Below, piece after piece: positions 1 through 10,202 of a stretch of DNA of 52,461 bases. Every line of letters starts with the position of its first letter. Position 1 is the first letter of the stretch. Source of the stretch: Syntrophorhabdaceae bacterium PtaU1.Bin034 (GTDB taxonomy: Bacteria > Desulfobacterota_G > Syntrophorhabdia > Syntrophorhabdales > WCHB1-27); NCBI GenBank assembly GCA_002067405.1, contig MVRP01000010.1, forward strand, positions 1-52,461. Reading direction: 5' to 3'. The translations under genes were made by a program, and so were the position numbers. A model generated the notes under the pieces. The model had not been told where the DNA came from, did no database searches, and worked only from the letters and a program-made list of their open reading frames with translations.

Positions 1-807
1 CACATGGGTATAAATCTGCGTGGTTGAGATGTCCTCGTGGCCGAGGAGCAGTTGCACCGAGCGGAGGTCAGCCCCACCCTCAAGCAGGTGAGTTGCGAAG
101 GTATGGCGCAGCATGTGAGGGTACAGCTTGCCCTGCTCCAGCAGTAATCCGTATTTCCGGATAAGCTTCCATATGGCCTGCCTCGTCATGGGTTTGCCTT
201 TCCTGTTGGGAAAAAGAAAAATGCCCTTGGGCTTCATCTTCTCCAGGTACATCTTTATCACTTCCCTAGCGTATGTCCCTATCGGTACAATGCGCTCCTT
301 GGACCGTTTGCCCGAGGCAATCAGGAAGCCCGCTTCCATATCGAGATCGCTCTTCTTGAGCGCGATCAGCTCGGAGACCCGCAAGCCCGTGGCATAGAGA
401 AGCTCCAGAACGGTTGCGTCACGGAGTGCCAGCTTCTGGTCGGCCGGCAATTTGAGGAGCTTGAGCATCTCTTCCTCACTCAGCACGCGGGGAATGGGAG
501 GTTTGAATTTGGGTGTCTCGATCTCAAGGAGCGGATTTGTCTTTATCGCCCCGTCCCGGAGAAGAAACTTGTAGAAGCTCCGAATGGCGGACACGGCGCG
601 GGCAATGGTGCGCGTCGATTTTCCTTGCGTCCGCATCCTGCCGAGATAGGAATCAAAATCGACGGACTCAAGGGATTTACCTGATTCTTCCAGGAATATG
701 AGGTAATTGAGGATGTCTCTGTTATAGGCCTCGACAGTGTGGATCGAAGCGCCCTGTTCCGTCTTGAGATGGACCATGAAGGCATCGAGGTCAAAATAGT
801 GGCTCAT
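1..807 (-). CDS. Xer-type tyrosine recombinase (XerC/XerD family), 3' end cut by window edge
   Basis: Site-specific recombinase that would resolve chromosome dimers at a dif-like site. Reading from the ATG at 807 gives 269 codons without a stop. An N-terminal SAM-like core-binding domain (residues about 1-95) precedes the catalytic domain. Visible catalytic residues are R143 in GLRVSE, H231 and R234 in HMLRH, H257 in LLGHEDIS and the nucleophile Y266 in TTQIYTH, so only about 25-30 residues are missing beyond position 1. The motif LLGHEDISTTQIYTHV is closer to XerD than to E. coli XerC, but XerC and XerD cannot be separated safely here. It is the last visible gene of the minus-strand core operon, 10 nt after dut, so it is probably chromosomal rather than an integrase. 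Confidence 0.93.
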   Translation of the reverse strand, partial: MSHYFDLDAFMVHLKTEQGASIHTVEAYNRDILNYLIFLEESGKSLESVDFDSYLGRMRTQGKSTRTIARAVSAIRSFYKFLLRDGAIKTNPLLEIETPKFKPPIPRVLSEEEMLKLLKLPADQKLALRDATVLELLYATGLRVSELIALKKSDLDMEAGFLIASGKRSKERIVPIGTYAREVIKMYLEKMKPKGIFLFPNRKGKPMTRQAIWKLIRKYGLLLEQGKLYPHMLRHTFATHLLEGGADLRSVQLLLGHEDISTTQIYTHV

Positions 808-817
808 ACCGGGTGAG

Positions 818-1261
818 TCATCTCCTCCCGGTTGAGCCGAAGCCTCCCGCGCCTCGTCCGGTCTCCGGCAGCCGGTCAACTTCCTGCCATTTCACCCTCA
901 CGACATTCTTGAAGATCATCTGGGCGATCCTGTCCCCATTCTTTACCTCGAACGGCTCGGTGCCGAGATTTATCAGGATTACCTTCACCTCTCCCCGGTA
1001 GTCTGCGTCGACGGTGCCCGGCGTATTAAGAACGGTTATCCCGAACTGGATCGCCAGGCCGCTCCGCGGCCGGACCTCTGCCTCATAACCTTCGGGAATG
1101 GCAATGGAAATCCCTGTAGGGATAAGCACCCTCTCCAGGGGCTTGAGCACTACGGGCTGATCGAGGTGGGCGCGCAGGTCCATGCCCGATGAAGCGCCCG
1201 TCGCATAACCGGGCAGCGTTACCCCCGGCAGCTTTGATACAAAAACATCTATCTCTTCCAT
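818..1261 (-). CDS. dut: deoxyuridine 5'-triphosphate nucleotidohydrolase (dUTPase)
   Basis: Hydrolyses dUTP to dUMP and pyrophosphate, keeping uracil out of DNA and supplying dUMP for thymidylate synthesis. The protein is 147 aa, usual for the homotrimeric family. All five motifs are visible: SGMDLRA (25-31), RPRSGLA (64-70), [11 protein letters not shown] (82-92, with the catalytic Asp), RIAQMIF (111-117) and the C-terminal P-loop-like arm [10 protein letters not shown] (136-145). Its start overlaps the 3' end of the M16 peptidase gene by 13 nt, so the two are translationally coupled. Confidence 0.97.
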   Translation of the reverse strand: MEEIDVFVSKLPGVTLPGYATGASSGMDLRAHLDQPVVLKPLERVLIPTGISIAIPEGYEAEVRPRSGLAIQFGITVLNTPGTVDADYRGEVKVILINLGTEPFEVKNGDRIAQMIFKNVVRVKWQEVDRLPETGRGAGGFGSTGRR

Positions 1262-2508
1262 ATCCGTTCTATCTTCTTGCGGTCCACCTTCCCGAGCACG
1301 GTCAGGGCCATGCTCTCCGGCTGTCCGAAAGCGAGCCTGCTCATCTCGTCGACCTGCGGCTTCTGCACATGGTCGATCTTCTTCAGTGTTTCCCTGACCG
1401 GTATGTAACGGTCGAAATAGATCTCATTCTTCGCGAGCCTTCCCATCCGTGCTTCCGAGCCTTCGAGGGATATAAAGAAGTTGCCTTTGATATGCTCCCT
1501 GGAAAAGGCCAACTCCGCCGGAGAAATGCCCTCTTTCTTCAGCTTCGCTGCCTCTTCCTTTATCAGGCCGATCACTTCCTCGACCGAGCCGGGCGAGCTG
1601 GAGGTGGATATTCCAAAACCCCCGACGTCATGGAAACAATTCACGTAGGAGAACACGTTATACACAAGCCCCCTCTTCTCCCTGATCTCCTGAAAGAGGT
1701 GGGAGCTCATGCTGCCCCCCACAACGGCGTTCATCGCGTAGAGTGCATACCGCCTCGCATCGGTCTGGCTTACTCCGTCGGTCCCGATGCAGAGATAGAT
1801 GTGCTCGAGGTCCTTTTCGTACACGTGAACCGCCGGAAAGCTCTTCGGTTTCGCAGGACTCGAAGACGGAACGCCGGGCCCGTGGGGCCAGGCAAAAAGC
1901 CTTTCCACTTCCTTGACCAGTGCTTCATGGTCGATCCTGCCTACCGCGGTGATGATCGTGTTTTGCGGAGAATGATGGGTCCTGTAGTGATCGAGAAGGC
2001 CGTCGTGGGTAAAACGCTCTACCGTCTCTTCTATGCCAAGGACCGGCAGGCCCAGGGGATCGCCTTTGTAGTAGTCCGCGTTGAACATGTCGAAGACCCA
2101 CTCTTCAGGGTTATCTTCGATCATCTTTATTTCCTGGATAACGACCTGCTTTTCGCGCTCGATGTCCTCCTGATCAAACGTGGAATGCCTGCACATATCG
2201 GCCAGGACGTCAAGGGCGATCTGCATGTCCTGTTTGAGGACACGCGCATAGAGGCAGGTGTATTCCTTGCCGGTAAAGGCATTAAGCACGCCGCCCACGG
2301 CGTCGATGTCCCTCGCTATGTCGTGAGCAGTCCGCTTCTCGGTGCCTTTAAAGAGCATGTGCTCGATAAAGTGGGAGATGCCGTTATTCTCCTCATTCTC
2401 GTACCTGCTCCCGGTTTTCCACCAGACGCCGAACGAAACCGTCGGAAAGTAGGGCAGACTCTCGGTGACCACCCTGATGCCGTTGTCGAGCACCGTTTTT
2501 CGATACAT
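1249..2508 (-). CDS. M16-family zinc metallopeptidase (processing-peptidase-like)
   Basis: Member of the pitrilysin/mitochondrial-processing-peptidase family, found directly after pnp in many bacteria. The inverted zinc motif HFIEH gives ligands H46 and H50 with catalytic E49. The third ligand is E126 in VIQEIKM, exactly 76 residues after H50 as expected. At 419 aa it is the single-unit (active N-half plus inactive C-half) size seen in YmxG/PqqL-like proteins. No signal peptide is visible, so it is probably cytoplasmic. Substrate unknown. The start codon directly follows the pnp stop. Confidence 0.93.
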   Translation of the reverse strand: MYRKTVLDNGIRVVTESLPYFPTVSFGVWWKTGSRYENEENNGISHFIEHMLFKGTEKRTAHDIARDIDAVGGVLNAFTGKEYTCLYARVLKQDMQIALDVLADMCRHSTFDQEDIEREKQVVIQEIKMIEDNPEEWVFDMFNADYYKGDPLGLPVLGIEETVERFTHDGLLDHYRTHHSPQNTIITAVGRIDHEALVKEVERLFAWPHGPGVPSSSPAKPKSFPAVHVYEKDLEHIYLCIGTDGVSQTDARRYALYAMNAVVGGSMSSHLFQEIREKRGLVYNVFSYVNCFHDVGGFGISTSSSPGSVEEVIGLIKEEAAKLKKEGISPAELAFSREHIKGNFFISLEGSEARMGRLAKNEIYFDRYIPVRETLKKIDHVQKPQVDEMSRLAFGQPESMALTVLGKVDRKKIERIWKR

Positions 2509-4602
2509 TTACTGTGTTTGCCCCTGGGTTTCCTTGAGGGCTGCCTTTCGCGAAAGCCTTATTCTTCCGTTCTGTTCGACCTCAATTACCTTAACGGGTA
2601 TCTCATCACCCTCTTTGACCACATCCGTCACTTTCTTGATGTAGGTATCGGAAAGCTGGCTCACGTGGACAAGGCCGTCGACGCCGGGCATGATCTCCAC
2701 AATGGCGCCGAAGTCCACGACCCTCTTTACCGTTCCCATGTAAATGGTGCCCACTTCTATCTCTCTGGTGATGCCTTTGATGATATCGATGGCCTTTTGC
2801 GCGGAGCTCTCGTCCTGGGAGACGATCTTCACGACACCCGAGTCTTCTATGTCTATCTTCACGCCTGTCTGCTCGACAATGCCCTTGATCACCTTTCCGC
2901 CCGGGCCTATAACCTCTCTTATCTTCTCGGGCCTGATCTTCATGGTCCAAATGCGTGGCGCATAGGGCGAAAGGATATCTCTCGGTTTATCGAGTGTCTG
3001 GGCCATGATGTCGAGTATCTTTCCGATGCCCCTCTGTGCAAGTCCCACGGCCCTGGACATGATCTCCTTGGTGATGCCTTTTATCTTTATGTCCATCTGG
3101 ACCGCGGTGATCCCGTCTCTTGATCCCGCCACCTTGAAGTCCATGTCGCCCATTTGGTCTTCATCTCCGAGGATATCGGAGAGGATGATCTCCTGACCGT
3201 CGTGCATGAGAAGCCCCATGGCAATGCCCGCAACGGGGCTCTTGATGGGAACGCCGGCGTCCATGAGGGACAGGCACCCGGCACAAACCGATGCCATGGA
3301 GGAAGAGCCGTTCGACTCAAGTATTTCCGATACGATCCGGATCGTGTAAGGAAAATCCTCTTTCGGCGGGAGTATGGGCGTCAATGCCCTTTCAGCGAGG
3401 TGCCCGTGGCCTATCTCGCGTCTCGAGGGTGCCCGCAGGAAGCTCACTTCACCGACACTGAAAGGCGGGAAATTGTAATGAAGCATGAACGACTTGTAGC
3501 TTTCCCCTTCGTGGAGCGACTCGATCTTCTGCTCGTCCTCAGAGGTGCCAAAGGTGGTGAGGGCAAGGGCCTGTGTTTCGCCGCGGGTGAAGAGGCCTGA
3601 CCCATGGGTCCTGGGGAGGATGCCCACGTCGCAGGTGATCTTTCTTATGTCATCGGGTGATCTTCCGCCGATCCTTTTTCCGGTAGCAAGCAGGGATGCC
3701 CTCAGCGACTCCTTGGTGATCTCCTCGAAGGCCTTGGCCACTATCTTGTCTTCAGTCTCCGTATCAGCATATTTCTTTGCGAGGCCTTCGGCGATATCGC
3801 GGAGCTTCTGCTGGCGGGCCTGTTTTGCATCGATCGAAAACGCTTCCGCCAGATCCTTCTCTATGGAAGCCTTGATCTCTTCCTTCAGCTCAGCCGGGAC
3901 TTCGACAGGCGTGACGATCCACTTTTCTTTACCCACCTTTTCCCGAAGTTGTTCCTGCATCTCAATGACAGGCATCATGGTGCGATGGGCAAGTTCGATC
4001 GCTTCGATCAGATCCTCACCCGACACGAAGCTCGCCCCGCCTTCCACCATCATGATGGCGTCCTTCGACCCGGCCACCACGATGTCCAGGTCGCTCTCTT
4101 CCATGTCCTGATTAGTCGGATTTACAATAAACTGACCGTCCTTTCTCCCCACTTTGACCGCGGCGATGGGGCCAAGAAACGGTATTGGAGAGAGTACCAG
4201 CGCAGCAGACGCCCCGATCATGCCAAGCGTCGCAGGATCGTTTTCCTGGTCCGCGGAAAGGACCGTCGCGATAACCTGTGTTTCACTTCGGTAGCCCTTT
4301 GCAAACGACGGGCGAAGCGGCCTGTCGATCAGGCGAGAAGTCAGTGTTTCCTTCTCGGACGGGCGCCCCTCTCTCTTAAAAAAGCCCCCCGGAAACTTTC
4401 CGGCCGCATATGACATCTCCTGATAATTGACGGTGAGGGGCAGAAAGTCAGTCTGTCTCTCTTCTCTCTGTGCTACTGCGGTTACCAGCACTACCGTATC
4501 ACCGTACCGCACGACCACGCTTCCATCCGCCTGTTTTGCAAGTGCACCGGTGCTGATTGTAAGCGGCCTGCCACAGAATTCAATAGTTATCGATTGTTCC
4601 AT
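2509..4602 (-). CDS. pnp: polyribonucleotide nucleotidyltransferase (PNPase)
   Basis: Phosphorolytic 3'-5' exoribonuclease and core of RNA degradosomes. The 697-aa protein has the full architecture: two RNase PH domains (about 1-215 and 300-525) separated by a helical linker, a KH domain with the GPGG loop (REVIGPGGKVIKGIVEQ, about 560-600), and a C-terminal S1 domain (GTIYMGTVKRVVDFGAIVEI onward). The FxRGETQ motif (LFTRGETQALA) typical of the second PH domain is present. It lies 28 nt downstream of rpsO, the widespread rpsO-pnp pair, in which PNPase usually autoregulates its own message. Confidence 0.98.
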   Translation of the reverse strand: MEQSITIEFCGRPLTISTGALAKQADGSVVVRYGDTVVLVTAVAQREERQTDFLPLTVNYQEMSYAAGKFPGGFFKREGRPSEKETLTSRLIDRPLRPSFAKGYRSETQVIATVLSADQENDPATLGMIGASAALVLSPIPFLGPIAAVKVGRKDGQFIVNPTNQDMEESDLDIVVAGSKDAIMMVEGGASFVSGEDLIEAIELAHRTMMPVIEMQEQLREKVGKEKWIVTPVEVPAELKEEIKASIEKDLAEAFSIDAKQARQQKLRDIAEGLAKKYADTETEDKIVAKAFEEITKESLRASLLATGKRIGGRSPDDIRKITCDVGILPRTHGSGLFTRGETQALALTTFGTSEDEQKIESLHEGESYKSFMLHYNFPPFSVGEVSFLRAPSRREIGHGHLAERALTPILPPKEDFPYTIRIVSEILESNGSSSMASVCAGCLSLMDAGVPIKSPVAGIAMGLLMHDGQEIILSDILGDEDQMGDMDFKVAGSRDGITAVQMDIKIKGITKEIMSRAVGLAQRGIGKILDIMAQTLDKPRDILSPYAPRIWTMKIRPEKIREVIGPGGKVIKGIVEQTGVKIDIEDSGVVKIVSQDESSAQKAIDIIKGITREIEVGTIYMGTVKRVVDFGAIVEIMPGVDGLVHVSQLSDTYIKKVTDVVKEGDEIPVKVIEVEQNGRIRLSRKAALKETQGQTQ

Positions 4603-4630
4603 ATTTTTTCCTTCTCGTTCGTTATTATCG

Positions 4631-4900
4631 TTATTTTCTCAGACCCAGCCTCTCGATAACCTTCCGATACCTTTCGACGTTGTGCTCCTTCAAATAGTTG
4701 AGGAGCCTTCTTCTCGTTCCCACAAGTATCAGGAGGCCGCGCCGGGAGTTGTGGTCTTTTGCGAATTTCTTGAAGTGCTCTGTGAGCATTTTAATGCGTT
4801 CGGTCAGAAGGGCTATCTGCACTTCAGGCGACCCCGTATCCTTTTCGTGGACCCTGAACGCCTCAATAATCGTCTGTTTTTGCGTCGTGTCTAATGCCAT
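4631..4900 (-). CDS. rpsO: 30S ribosomal protein S15
   Basis: Primary 16S rRNA-binding protein of the central domain of the small subunit. It is 89 aa, the standard length, with the signature segments [33 protein letters not shown] and RRRLLNYL. It sits between truB (13 nt upstream) and pnp in the conserved truB-rpsO-pnp order. Confidence 0.98.
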   Translation of the reverse strand: MALDTTQKQTIIEAFRVHEKDTGSPEVQIALLTERIKMLTEHFKKFAKDHNSRRGLLILVGTRRRLLNYLKEHNVERYRKVIERLGLRK

Positions 4901-4913
4901 TTTCGATGCCTCC

Positions 4914-5801
4914 TTAACTGTTTATTAATCTTTTCATTCTAATTGTTCTTGAATCGGTGTCGACTCTGCCTATGCCCAAAAGAGTCCCGTTCTTGTTCAT
5001 CAGCTTCGCAAGCTCTCCCTGTTTCCAGTCTTTCGAGGTGCCAAGAAGCGGTACAGGCATTCCGTTCCTGAGAAATTTCTCAAGCACCGGTTCAATCGTC
5101 ACGCCCCTGACGGTCTGCAATACGTCCCCGAGCCCAACCATGTATTTTACAACATCCTGCTTGGCCTGAAAATAGTCAAGAGGGACGCTTCTCGACAACC
5201 CGAACTCGCCGTGCTGCGTCCGCTTAAGGGTATGCAGGGCCGCGCCGCAGCCGAGGGCGGCACCAAAATCATGAGCGATAACGCGAATGTAGGTTCCCTT
5301 GGAGCAGGCTATCTCGACATCCACGTACGGGTGAGCGTAGTCGAGGAACTTCACGTCATACACCTCGACCTCTTTGCTCGGAGGTTCTATGGCAATACCT
5401 TGCCTGACCCATTTATAGAGCGGCTTCCCCTCCACCTTTTTGGAAGAATAGACCGGGACCTTTTGGGTGATCTTGCCCTTGAACTTCAAAAGCGCCTCTG
5501 CTATCGTCTCCCTGTCATAGACCGGCGGCTCCACCTCCGTCAGTATGGTCCCTTCCATATCCAGCGTGTCGGTGGTAATGCCGAGGACGAATCGCGCAAC
5601 ATACTTCTTTTCACCGTTCTCGAGAAAGGGGATGAGCTTCACTCCCTCGTTCAACGCTATCGGCAATATGCCGCTCGCATTTCTGTCAAGGGTTCCGATG
5701 TAGCCGATCTTCCTGAAGGACTGAAGCCTCTTGAACCTTTTTATCACGTCATAGGAAGTCATTCCCGGACTTTTATCGATTATTATAAAACCGTCTGTCA
5801 T
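4914..5801 (-). CDS. truB: tRNA pseudouridine(55) synthase
   Basis: Converts U55 of the T-arm of tRNAs to pseudouridine. The catalytic aspartate is D39 in GTLDRNASG. Most TruB proteins have GTLDPxAxG here, so the Pro to Arg change next to the nucleophile is slightly unusual. Other family segments are the N-terminal [32 protein letters not shown] and [13 protein letters not shown]. The C-terminal 60 residues form the usual PUA-like tail. The 295-aa length is normal. The start overlaps the DHH gene stop by 4 nt (ATGA). Confidence 0.96.
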   Translation of the reverse strand: MTDGFIIIDKSPGMTSYDVIKRFKRLQSFRKIGYIGTLDRNASGILPIALNEGVKLIPFLENGEKKYVARFVLGITTDTLDMEGTILTEVEPPVYDRETIAEALLKFKGKITQKVPVYSSKKVEGKPLYKWVRQGIAIEPPSKEVEVYDVKFLDYAHPYVDVEIACSKGTYIRVIAHDFGAALGCGAALHTLKRTQHGEFGLSRSVPLDYFQAKQDVVKYMVGLGDVLQTVRGVTIEPVLEKFLRNGMPVPLLGTSKDWKQGELAKLMNKNGTLLGIGRVDTDSRTIRMKRLINS

Positions 5802-6742
5802 AAAGAAAACGCCCCTATCAGTTTATTCTTCACTTCGTTCAAGTCGCCTTCGATGACGCATCCTGCCGCTTTCCGGTGCCCCCCGCCTCCAAAGCTGCGC
5901 GCAACCGCTGCAACATCGACGCTTCCTTTCGAACGCAAGCTGATCTTGTATTTCTTGTCACTCAACTCCCGCATGATGCATGCCACCTCAACACCGCGCA
6001 TCTCCTTCAAAAACTCCACAAAGCCCTCGGTGTATTCACGGTTGGTATGCGTCCTTGCGAACATTTCCTGTGTTATATACGCAGTCGCAATTTTGTCGTC
6101 ACGGAACGTCTCCAGCGTGGACAACACAAGGCAGAGGAGTTGAAAACGCTCCTTCGGGTGGCTCTCATAGACTGCACCGGCCACGTACGAAGGACTGACG
6201 CCGTGCTCGGTCATCTCCTCGCATATTGAAAAGGCCCGCTTCGTCGTGCTGTCGTAGCGAAAGGAGCCGGTATCCGTCAAAATGGCGGTGTACAGGTTCA
6301 CTGCGATGTCAGGAGTGAACTCCCCACCGAGGGATTTCAGGATCAGGTAAATGATCTCAGCGGTTGAAGATGCCCTCTCGTCAACGATATTGATCTGTCC
6401 GAACGCCTCGCTCGTGTCGTGATGATCGATATTGATGAGCATGCCCTTGTTCTTCAGGGAGTCATATCCGTCGCCCACGCGGAAGAGATCGCCACAATCG
6501 ACTACGAAGATTGCATCGTAGCGCTCTTCGGGGAGCTGATGGAGCACGACCGGCGGCCTGGGGAGGAACCGGTAGCGGTACGGCACCTCGTCCTTCAAAT
6601 AGACGGATGCACGCTTGCCGAGCGTATTCAGGGCAAAGGCAAGGGCAAAGGACGAACCCAGCGCATCCCCGTCCGGGTCTATATGCGTGGTTATGAGGAA
6701 ATTCCGGCCTCGGTCGAGGACGTCCCTAATCCTCTGAAACAT
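5798..6742 (-). CDS. nrnA: DHH/DHHA1 phosphoesterase, NrnA-like (nanoRNase / pAp phosphatase)
   Basis: Bifunctional oligoribonuclease and 3'-phosphoadenosine 5'-phosphate phosphatase family. DHH-domain metal ligands are visible in TTHIDPDGDALGSS (H20, D22, D26) and in DHH at 106-108 (INIDHHDTS). A further acidic motif is ILTDTGSFRYDSTT. The C-terminal DHHA1 domain has the substrate-binding FGGGGHRKAAG. The length, 314 aa, matches NrnA. The position between rbfA and truB is conserved in Firmicutes and deltaproteobacteria. It overlaps rbfA by 17 nt. Whether it acts on nanoRNA, pAp or c-di-AMP breakdown products cannot be read from sequence. Confidence 0.93.
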   Translation of the reverse strand: MFQRIRDVLDRGRNFLITTHIDPDGDALGSSFALAFALNTLGKRASVYLKDEVPYRYRFLPRPPVVLHQLPEERYDAIFVVDCGDLFRVGDGYDSLKNKGMLINIDHHDTSEAFGQINIVDERASSTAEIIYLILKSLGGEFTPDIAVNLYTAILTDTGSFRYDSTTKRAFSICEEMTEHGVSPSYVAGAVYESHPKERFQLLCLVLSTLETFRDDKIATAYITQEMFARTHTNREYTEGFVEFLKEMRGVEVACIMRELSDKKYKISLRSKGSVDVAAVARSFGGGGHRKAAGCVIEGDLNEVKNKLIGAFSL

Positions 6743-7076
6743 GCTCCACCTTCTTCAGAAGCTCGTCGATCCGTGCCCGCTTTTCCTGTTCCGTATCGAG
6801 GACGAATGTGATATCAGGCATGTATTTCAGCTTAACCCTCGTTCCAAGCACGTGCTTGATGTACCCCTTGGCGCGCCTCAGCGCCTCCACCGTTTTGTGC
6901 TTCTCATCCTCGCTCCCGTAAACCGAATAAAGCACCTTTGCATATTTCAGGTCTTCGGTCATCTTCACGTCGAGTATCGTGATAAAGCCGATGCCCGGAT
7001 CCTTGATCTCCTGCTGAATAATGAAAGAAATCTCTTCACGGAGCTGATCCTGCAGCCGAAAACGCCTATACTTCAT
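6726..7076 (-). CDS. rbfA: 30S ribosome-binding factor A
   Basis: Late 30S assembly factor with a single KH-like fold. The 116-aa protein has the family marks RLQDQLREEISFIIQQEIKDPGIGFITI near the N terminus (segments RDQLREEIS-like and DPGIGFIT), the DLKYAKVLYSVYG strand and a C-terminal PDITFVLD. It overlaps both neighbours (11 nt with DUF503, 17 nt with the DHH gene), which indicates a single translationally coupled transcript. Confidence 0.96.
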   Translation of the reverse strand: MKYRRFRLQDQLREEISFIIQQEIKDPGIGFITILDVKMTEDLKYAKVLYSVYGSEDEKHKTVEALRRAKGYIKHVLGTRVKLKYMPDITFVLDTEQEKRARIDELLKKVEHVSED

Positions 7077-7365
7077 CTCCTATCACCATAATCTCGGTTC
7101 TTGACCCGATTACCTTCCCGATGTACATGGATTCAATATAACGGGAGACACTTTCTATCGTAGAACCGACGTGGTCCCGGTTCACGCCGACGACCGCAAA
7201 ACCGACAGTCGCCTTTTGCCAGAGGTTCGTCTGGTCAATCTCCATGATCGATATATTGAACTTCCCCTTGGTCCTCTCTACTATCCTTCGTATCGCTTGC
7301 CTTTTCTCTTTTAAGGAGTGGTTTTCCGGCAAGAAGATTTCGACTCTCGAGACACCTACTACCAT
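7066..7365 (-). CDS. DUF503 family protein (YlxP-like)
   Basis: Small (99 aa) conserved protein of the infB-rbfA neighbourhood. Family signatures visible are the N-terminal MVVGVSRVEIFLPENHSLKEK (first segment), RRIVERTKGKFNISIMEID and VGFAVVGVNRD. Function is not established. The genomic position between infB and rbfA suggests a role in translation or ribosome maturation. No strong Shine-Dalgarno precedes the ATG, so a slightly different start is possible. The 84-nt gap to infB contains a short AT-rich 8-nt near-tandem (around 7380-7402) and no other gene. Confidence 0.9.
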   Translation of the reverse strand: MVVGVSRVEIFLPENHSLKEKRQAIRRIVERTKGKFNISIMEIDQTNLWQKATVGFAVVGVNRDHVGSTIESVSRYIESMYIGKVIGSRTEIMVIGDEV

Positions 7366-7449
7366 AATGAATGCCGGATATACGAAGATACGAGGATACG
7401 GTTATGCGGAAACGATGACTCTATCTTCCCTGCATTCCCCGCATTCATA

Positions 7450-10116
7450 TTACAGCGTCTGCTTTTCCTCTTCCTCAACGTAGAATTCCATCGTGTCGCC
7501 TTCCTGGATGTCGTTGAAGTTTTCGAAGGAGATACCGCATTCATACCCGGCCGTGACCTCTTTTATATCGTCTTTGAACCGTTTGAGGGAGGCTATTTTG
7601 CCGCTAAACAGGATGTCTCCTTTCCGGATGACCTTGGCTGTAGCAGCCCTTGTGACCTTCCCTTCCGTGACATAACAGCCGGCGATCGTGCCGATGCGGG
7701 AAACAGTGAATGTCTTCCTCACTTCCGCCGTTCCTATCTTTACTTCCACGATCCGCGGCGCAAGGAGGCCCTCCATGGCCTTTCTCACATCGTCGATCAT
7801 GTCGTAAATGACCGAGTACGTCCTGATATCCACCTTTTCCTGATCGGCAAGGGACTGGGTCTTCGCCATCGGTTTTACGTTGAATCCGATAATGATCGCA
7901 CCCGACGCCATGGCCAGGTTCACATCGGTTTCCGTGATCGCCCCGACTCCGTTGTGGATGACGTTTATCTCAACCGCTTCTGTGGAAAGCCTCTTTAAGG
8001 CGTCGCTTATCGCATCCAGGGTTCCCCGCGCATCCCCCTTCAGGATGACGTTCAAAGTGAGCTTCGCCGTCTCTCCCATCCTGGAGTAAAGCTCGTCCAA
8101 GGTAATACGGGAGCTCTTGGCCTGCTCCTGTTCCCTGATCTTGTCCTGTCTGAAGCGGGAAACTTCACGGGCATACCGCTCCTCGGTAGTGGCGATGAAC
8201 ATATCGCCTGCCTGGGGCACATCGGAAAAACCGACGACCATTACCGGGGTTGCGGGAGGCGCCTTTTGTATCCGCTTACCCTTATCGTCAATGAGGGCTC
8301 TGACCCTGCCGAACGTCGCGCCTGCGACGAAAGGATCCTGTATCTTCAGGGTGCCTTCCTGGATGATGACCGTACCGAAAGGCCCGTGCCCCTTGTCCAG
8401 TCCGGACTCGATAATGATGCCTTTCGCGAGCTTGTCGGGGTTCGCCTTCAGTTCAAGCAACTCTGCCTGCAGGAGAATGAGCTCGAGAAGTTCCTGGATC
8501 CCGACCTTCTTCTTTGCCGAGATTTTCGCGGTCAGCGTTGTGCCGCCCCACTCTTCCGGCTGAAGACCCAGCTCGGAGAGCTCCTTCATCACCTTGTCGG
8601 GATTCGCGTTCTGTTTGTCGATCTTGTTGACCGCAACAATAATGGGCACATTTGCGGCTTTCGCATGGTCAATAGCCTCTCTTGTCTGAGGCATGACGCC
8701 GTCGTCGGCGGCGACCACGAGAATGACTATATCCGTGACCAGGGCTCCTCGTGCCCTCATGGCAGTGAATGCTTCGTGGCCGGGCGTATCGACGAAGGTG
8801 ATCTCCTTCTTGTCGACCTTCGCGACGTATGCGCCGATATGCTGGGTGATCCCACCCGCCTCCCGTTCGGCAACGTTCGTGTTCCGTATCGTATCGAGAA
8901 GGAGTGTCTTTCCATGGTCAACGTGACCCATGATCGTCACCACCGGTGACCTGGGTTTCAGGTCTTCCGGAGACTCGGTCTGTTCTCCTTCCCTCGTCAT
9001 GAACTCCTCTTCCACGGATACGATCTTTTCCACCTCGTAGCCGAAGTCCGATGCAATGAGGTACGCGGTGTCATGGTCGATCGTCTGGTTGACGTTGCTG
9101 ATAATACCCAGGCGGAGGAGCCTTGTTATAACGTCCGACGCCTTAACGCTCAGCCGTTTCGCAAGCTCGCTCACCTGTATGTCGTCCCCGACCCTGATCA
9201 CCTTTTTTGTGGGCTTTGCCTCGAGTTTCTTCTCTTCCTCGACGCTCAGTTCCCGTCTATCCCTTCTGTCCTTTCTGAAAGGAAGCGTTTTCCCTCTCTG
9301 CCGGCGAGCCGCGTATAGGTCCTCTTCCTTTATGACCACTTTCCTCTTGAATACGCCGCCTTTTCCCTTCAGCTTCGCCTCTTCGAGTTCCTCTTCCTCC
9401 GCCCTCTTGGCCAGTCTTTCGGCCTTCTTTTTCTTGCGCTCCTCTTCGGTTTCCTCATCTTCAACAAGGACAAGCTCTTTGTCGAGGTCCTGCTTGTATG
9501 CCTCTTCAAGAGCCCGGGTGATTTCCTGTTTCTTCTCTTCTCCGATGCCGTCTACGTCTGCCTTCGCCGTCTCTTCGGCAATCTGTGCCGCTTCCCTTTC
9601 CTCTTTTTTCTCTATCTCTGTCTTTTCTATCGGCCCGGCCCCTTCAACTTCCCCGGCTTTCGGTGCCTCTTCAACCTGTTCCGCGACCGGCTCGATCTCC
9701 ACCCTCTCGATCTGGACAGATTTGACGGACGGCTCTTTATCCGCTGCAACGGCTTCTTTTGTCTCTTTTTGTACCTTCACAAGCTCGATGACCGGTTCTT
9801 CGGTTCTTTTCGGCGGCTCTTCTTTCTTTGTTTCCGCCGCCTGTCCGGCTGCTGCCGCCTCGGGTGGTTGGGTTACCATAGTCGGTTTCGTTTCTGCAGG
9901 AGGTGCCTGCACCCTTCTCCTGATGACAGTCGAGGCTACCCTTTTCTCTATAACCGTCTCTCCAGAGGCAGTCGATTTCTCCTTCGCTTCGGACAGGGTC
10001 TGCTCTTCCTTCTCCTTTTCCTTATCTTTTATCTTAACCCCGATACTTTTGAGCTTAGATAAGATTTCGTCATCTTTTATCTTATCCGTGAGGGTTGTTA
10101 TCTTAATCTTCCCCAT
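7450..10116 (-). CDS. infB: translation initiation factor IF-2
   Basis: GTPase that brings fMet-tRNA to the 30S P site and promotes subunit joining. I chose the ATG at 10116 ([13 protein letters not shown]) because a GAGGA Shine-Dalgarno lies 5-6 nt upstream; the longer reading frame to 10146 would start inside that signal. Architecture: IF2_N-like segment, a long low-complexity Lys/Glu/Ala/Val-rich linker (about 30-270), a second IF2_N domain ([19 protein letters not shown]), then the G domain with GHVDHGKT (G1), DTPGHEAF (G3) and NKID (G4), followed by beta-barrel domains II-IV. About 888 aa, normal for the long bacterial form. Confidence 0.97.
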   Translation of the reverse strand: MGKIKITTLTDKIKDDEILSKLKSIGVKIKDKEKEKEEQTLSEAKEKSTASGETVIEKRVASTVIRRRVQAPPAETKPTMVTQPPEAAAAGQAAETKKEEPPKRTEEPVIELVKVQKETKEAVAADKEPSVKSVQIERVEIEPVAEQVEEAPKAGEVEGAGPIEKTEIEKKEEREAAQIAEETAKADVDGIGEEKKQEITRALEEAYKQDLDKELVLVEDEETEEERKKKKAERLAKRAEEEELEEAKLKGKGGVFKRKVVIKEEDLYAARRQRGKTLPFRKDRRDRRELSVEEEKKLEAKPTKKVIRVGDDIQVSELAKRLSVKASDVITRLLRLGIISNVNQTIDHDTAYLIASDFGYEVEKIVSVEEEFMTREGEQTESPEDLKPRSPVVTIMGHVDHGKTLLLDTIRNTNVAEREAGGITQHIGAYVAKVDKKEITFVDTPGHEAFTAMRARGALVTDIVILVVAADDGVMPQTREAIDHAKAANVPIIVAVNKIDKQNANPDKVMKELSELGLQPEEWGGTTLTAKISAKKKVGIQELLELILLQAELLELKANPDKLAKGIIIESGLDKGHGPFGTVIIQEGTLKIQDPFVAGATFGRVRALIDDKGKRIQKAPPATPVMVVGFSDVPQAGDMFIATTEERYAREVSRFRQDKIREQEQAKSSRITLDELYSRMGETAKLTLNVILKGDARGTLDAISDALKRLSTEAVEINVIHNGVGAITETDVNLAMASGAIIIGFNVKPMAKTQSLADQEKVDIRTYSVIYDMIDDVRKAMEGLLAPRIVEVKIGTAEVRKTFTVSRIGTIAGCYVTEGKVTRAATAKVIRKGDILFSGKIASLKRFKDDIKEVTAGYECGISFENFNDIQEGDTMEFYVEEEEKQTL

Positions 10117-10202
10117 TCTCAGTCCTCCCTTCTGTTTACCCCGCACCTTGAATTGGTTTGAGAATTGTTTTCGCTCAGACGTTCAAGGCTCTTTCGACGA
10201 CT

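Noticed and set aside
1189..3123. Long open frame of 644 codons on the plus strand opposite dut, the M16 gene and pnp
   Set aside because: It is antisense to three well-conserved genes in high-GC coding DNA, has no domain-like sequence and no ribosome site.
7380..7402. Short tandem ATACGAAG/ATACGAGG/ATACGG between DUF503 and infB
   Set aside because: Only three imperfect 8-nt units; no structure or function can be supported.
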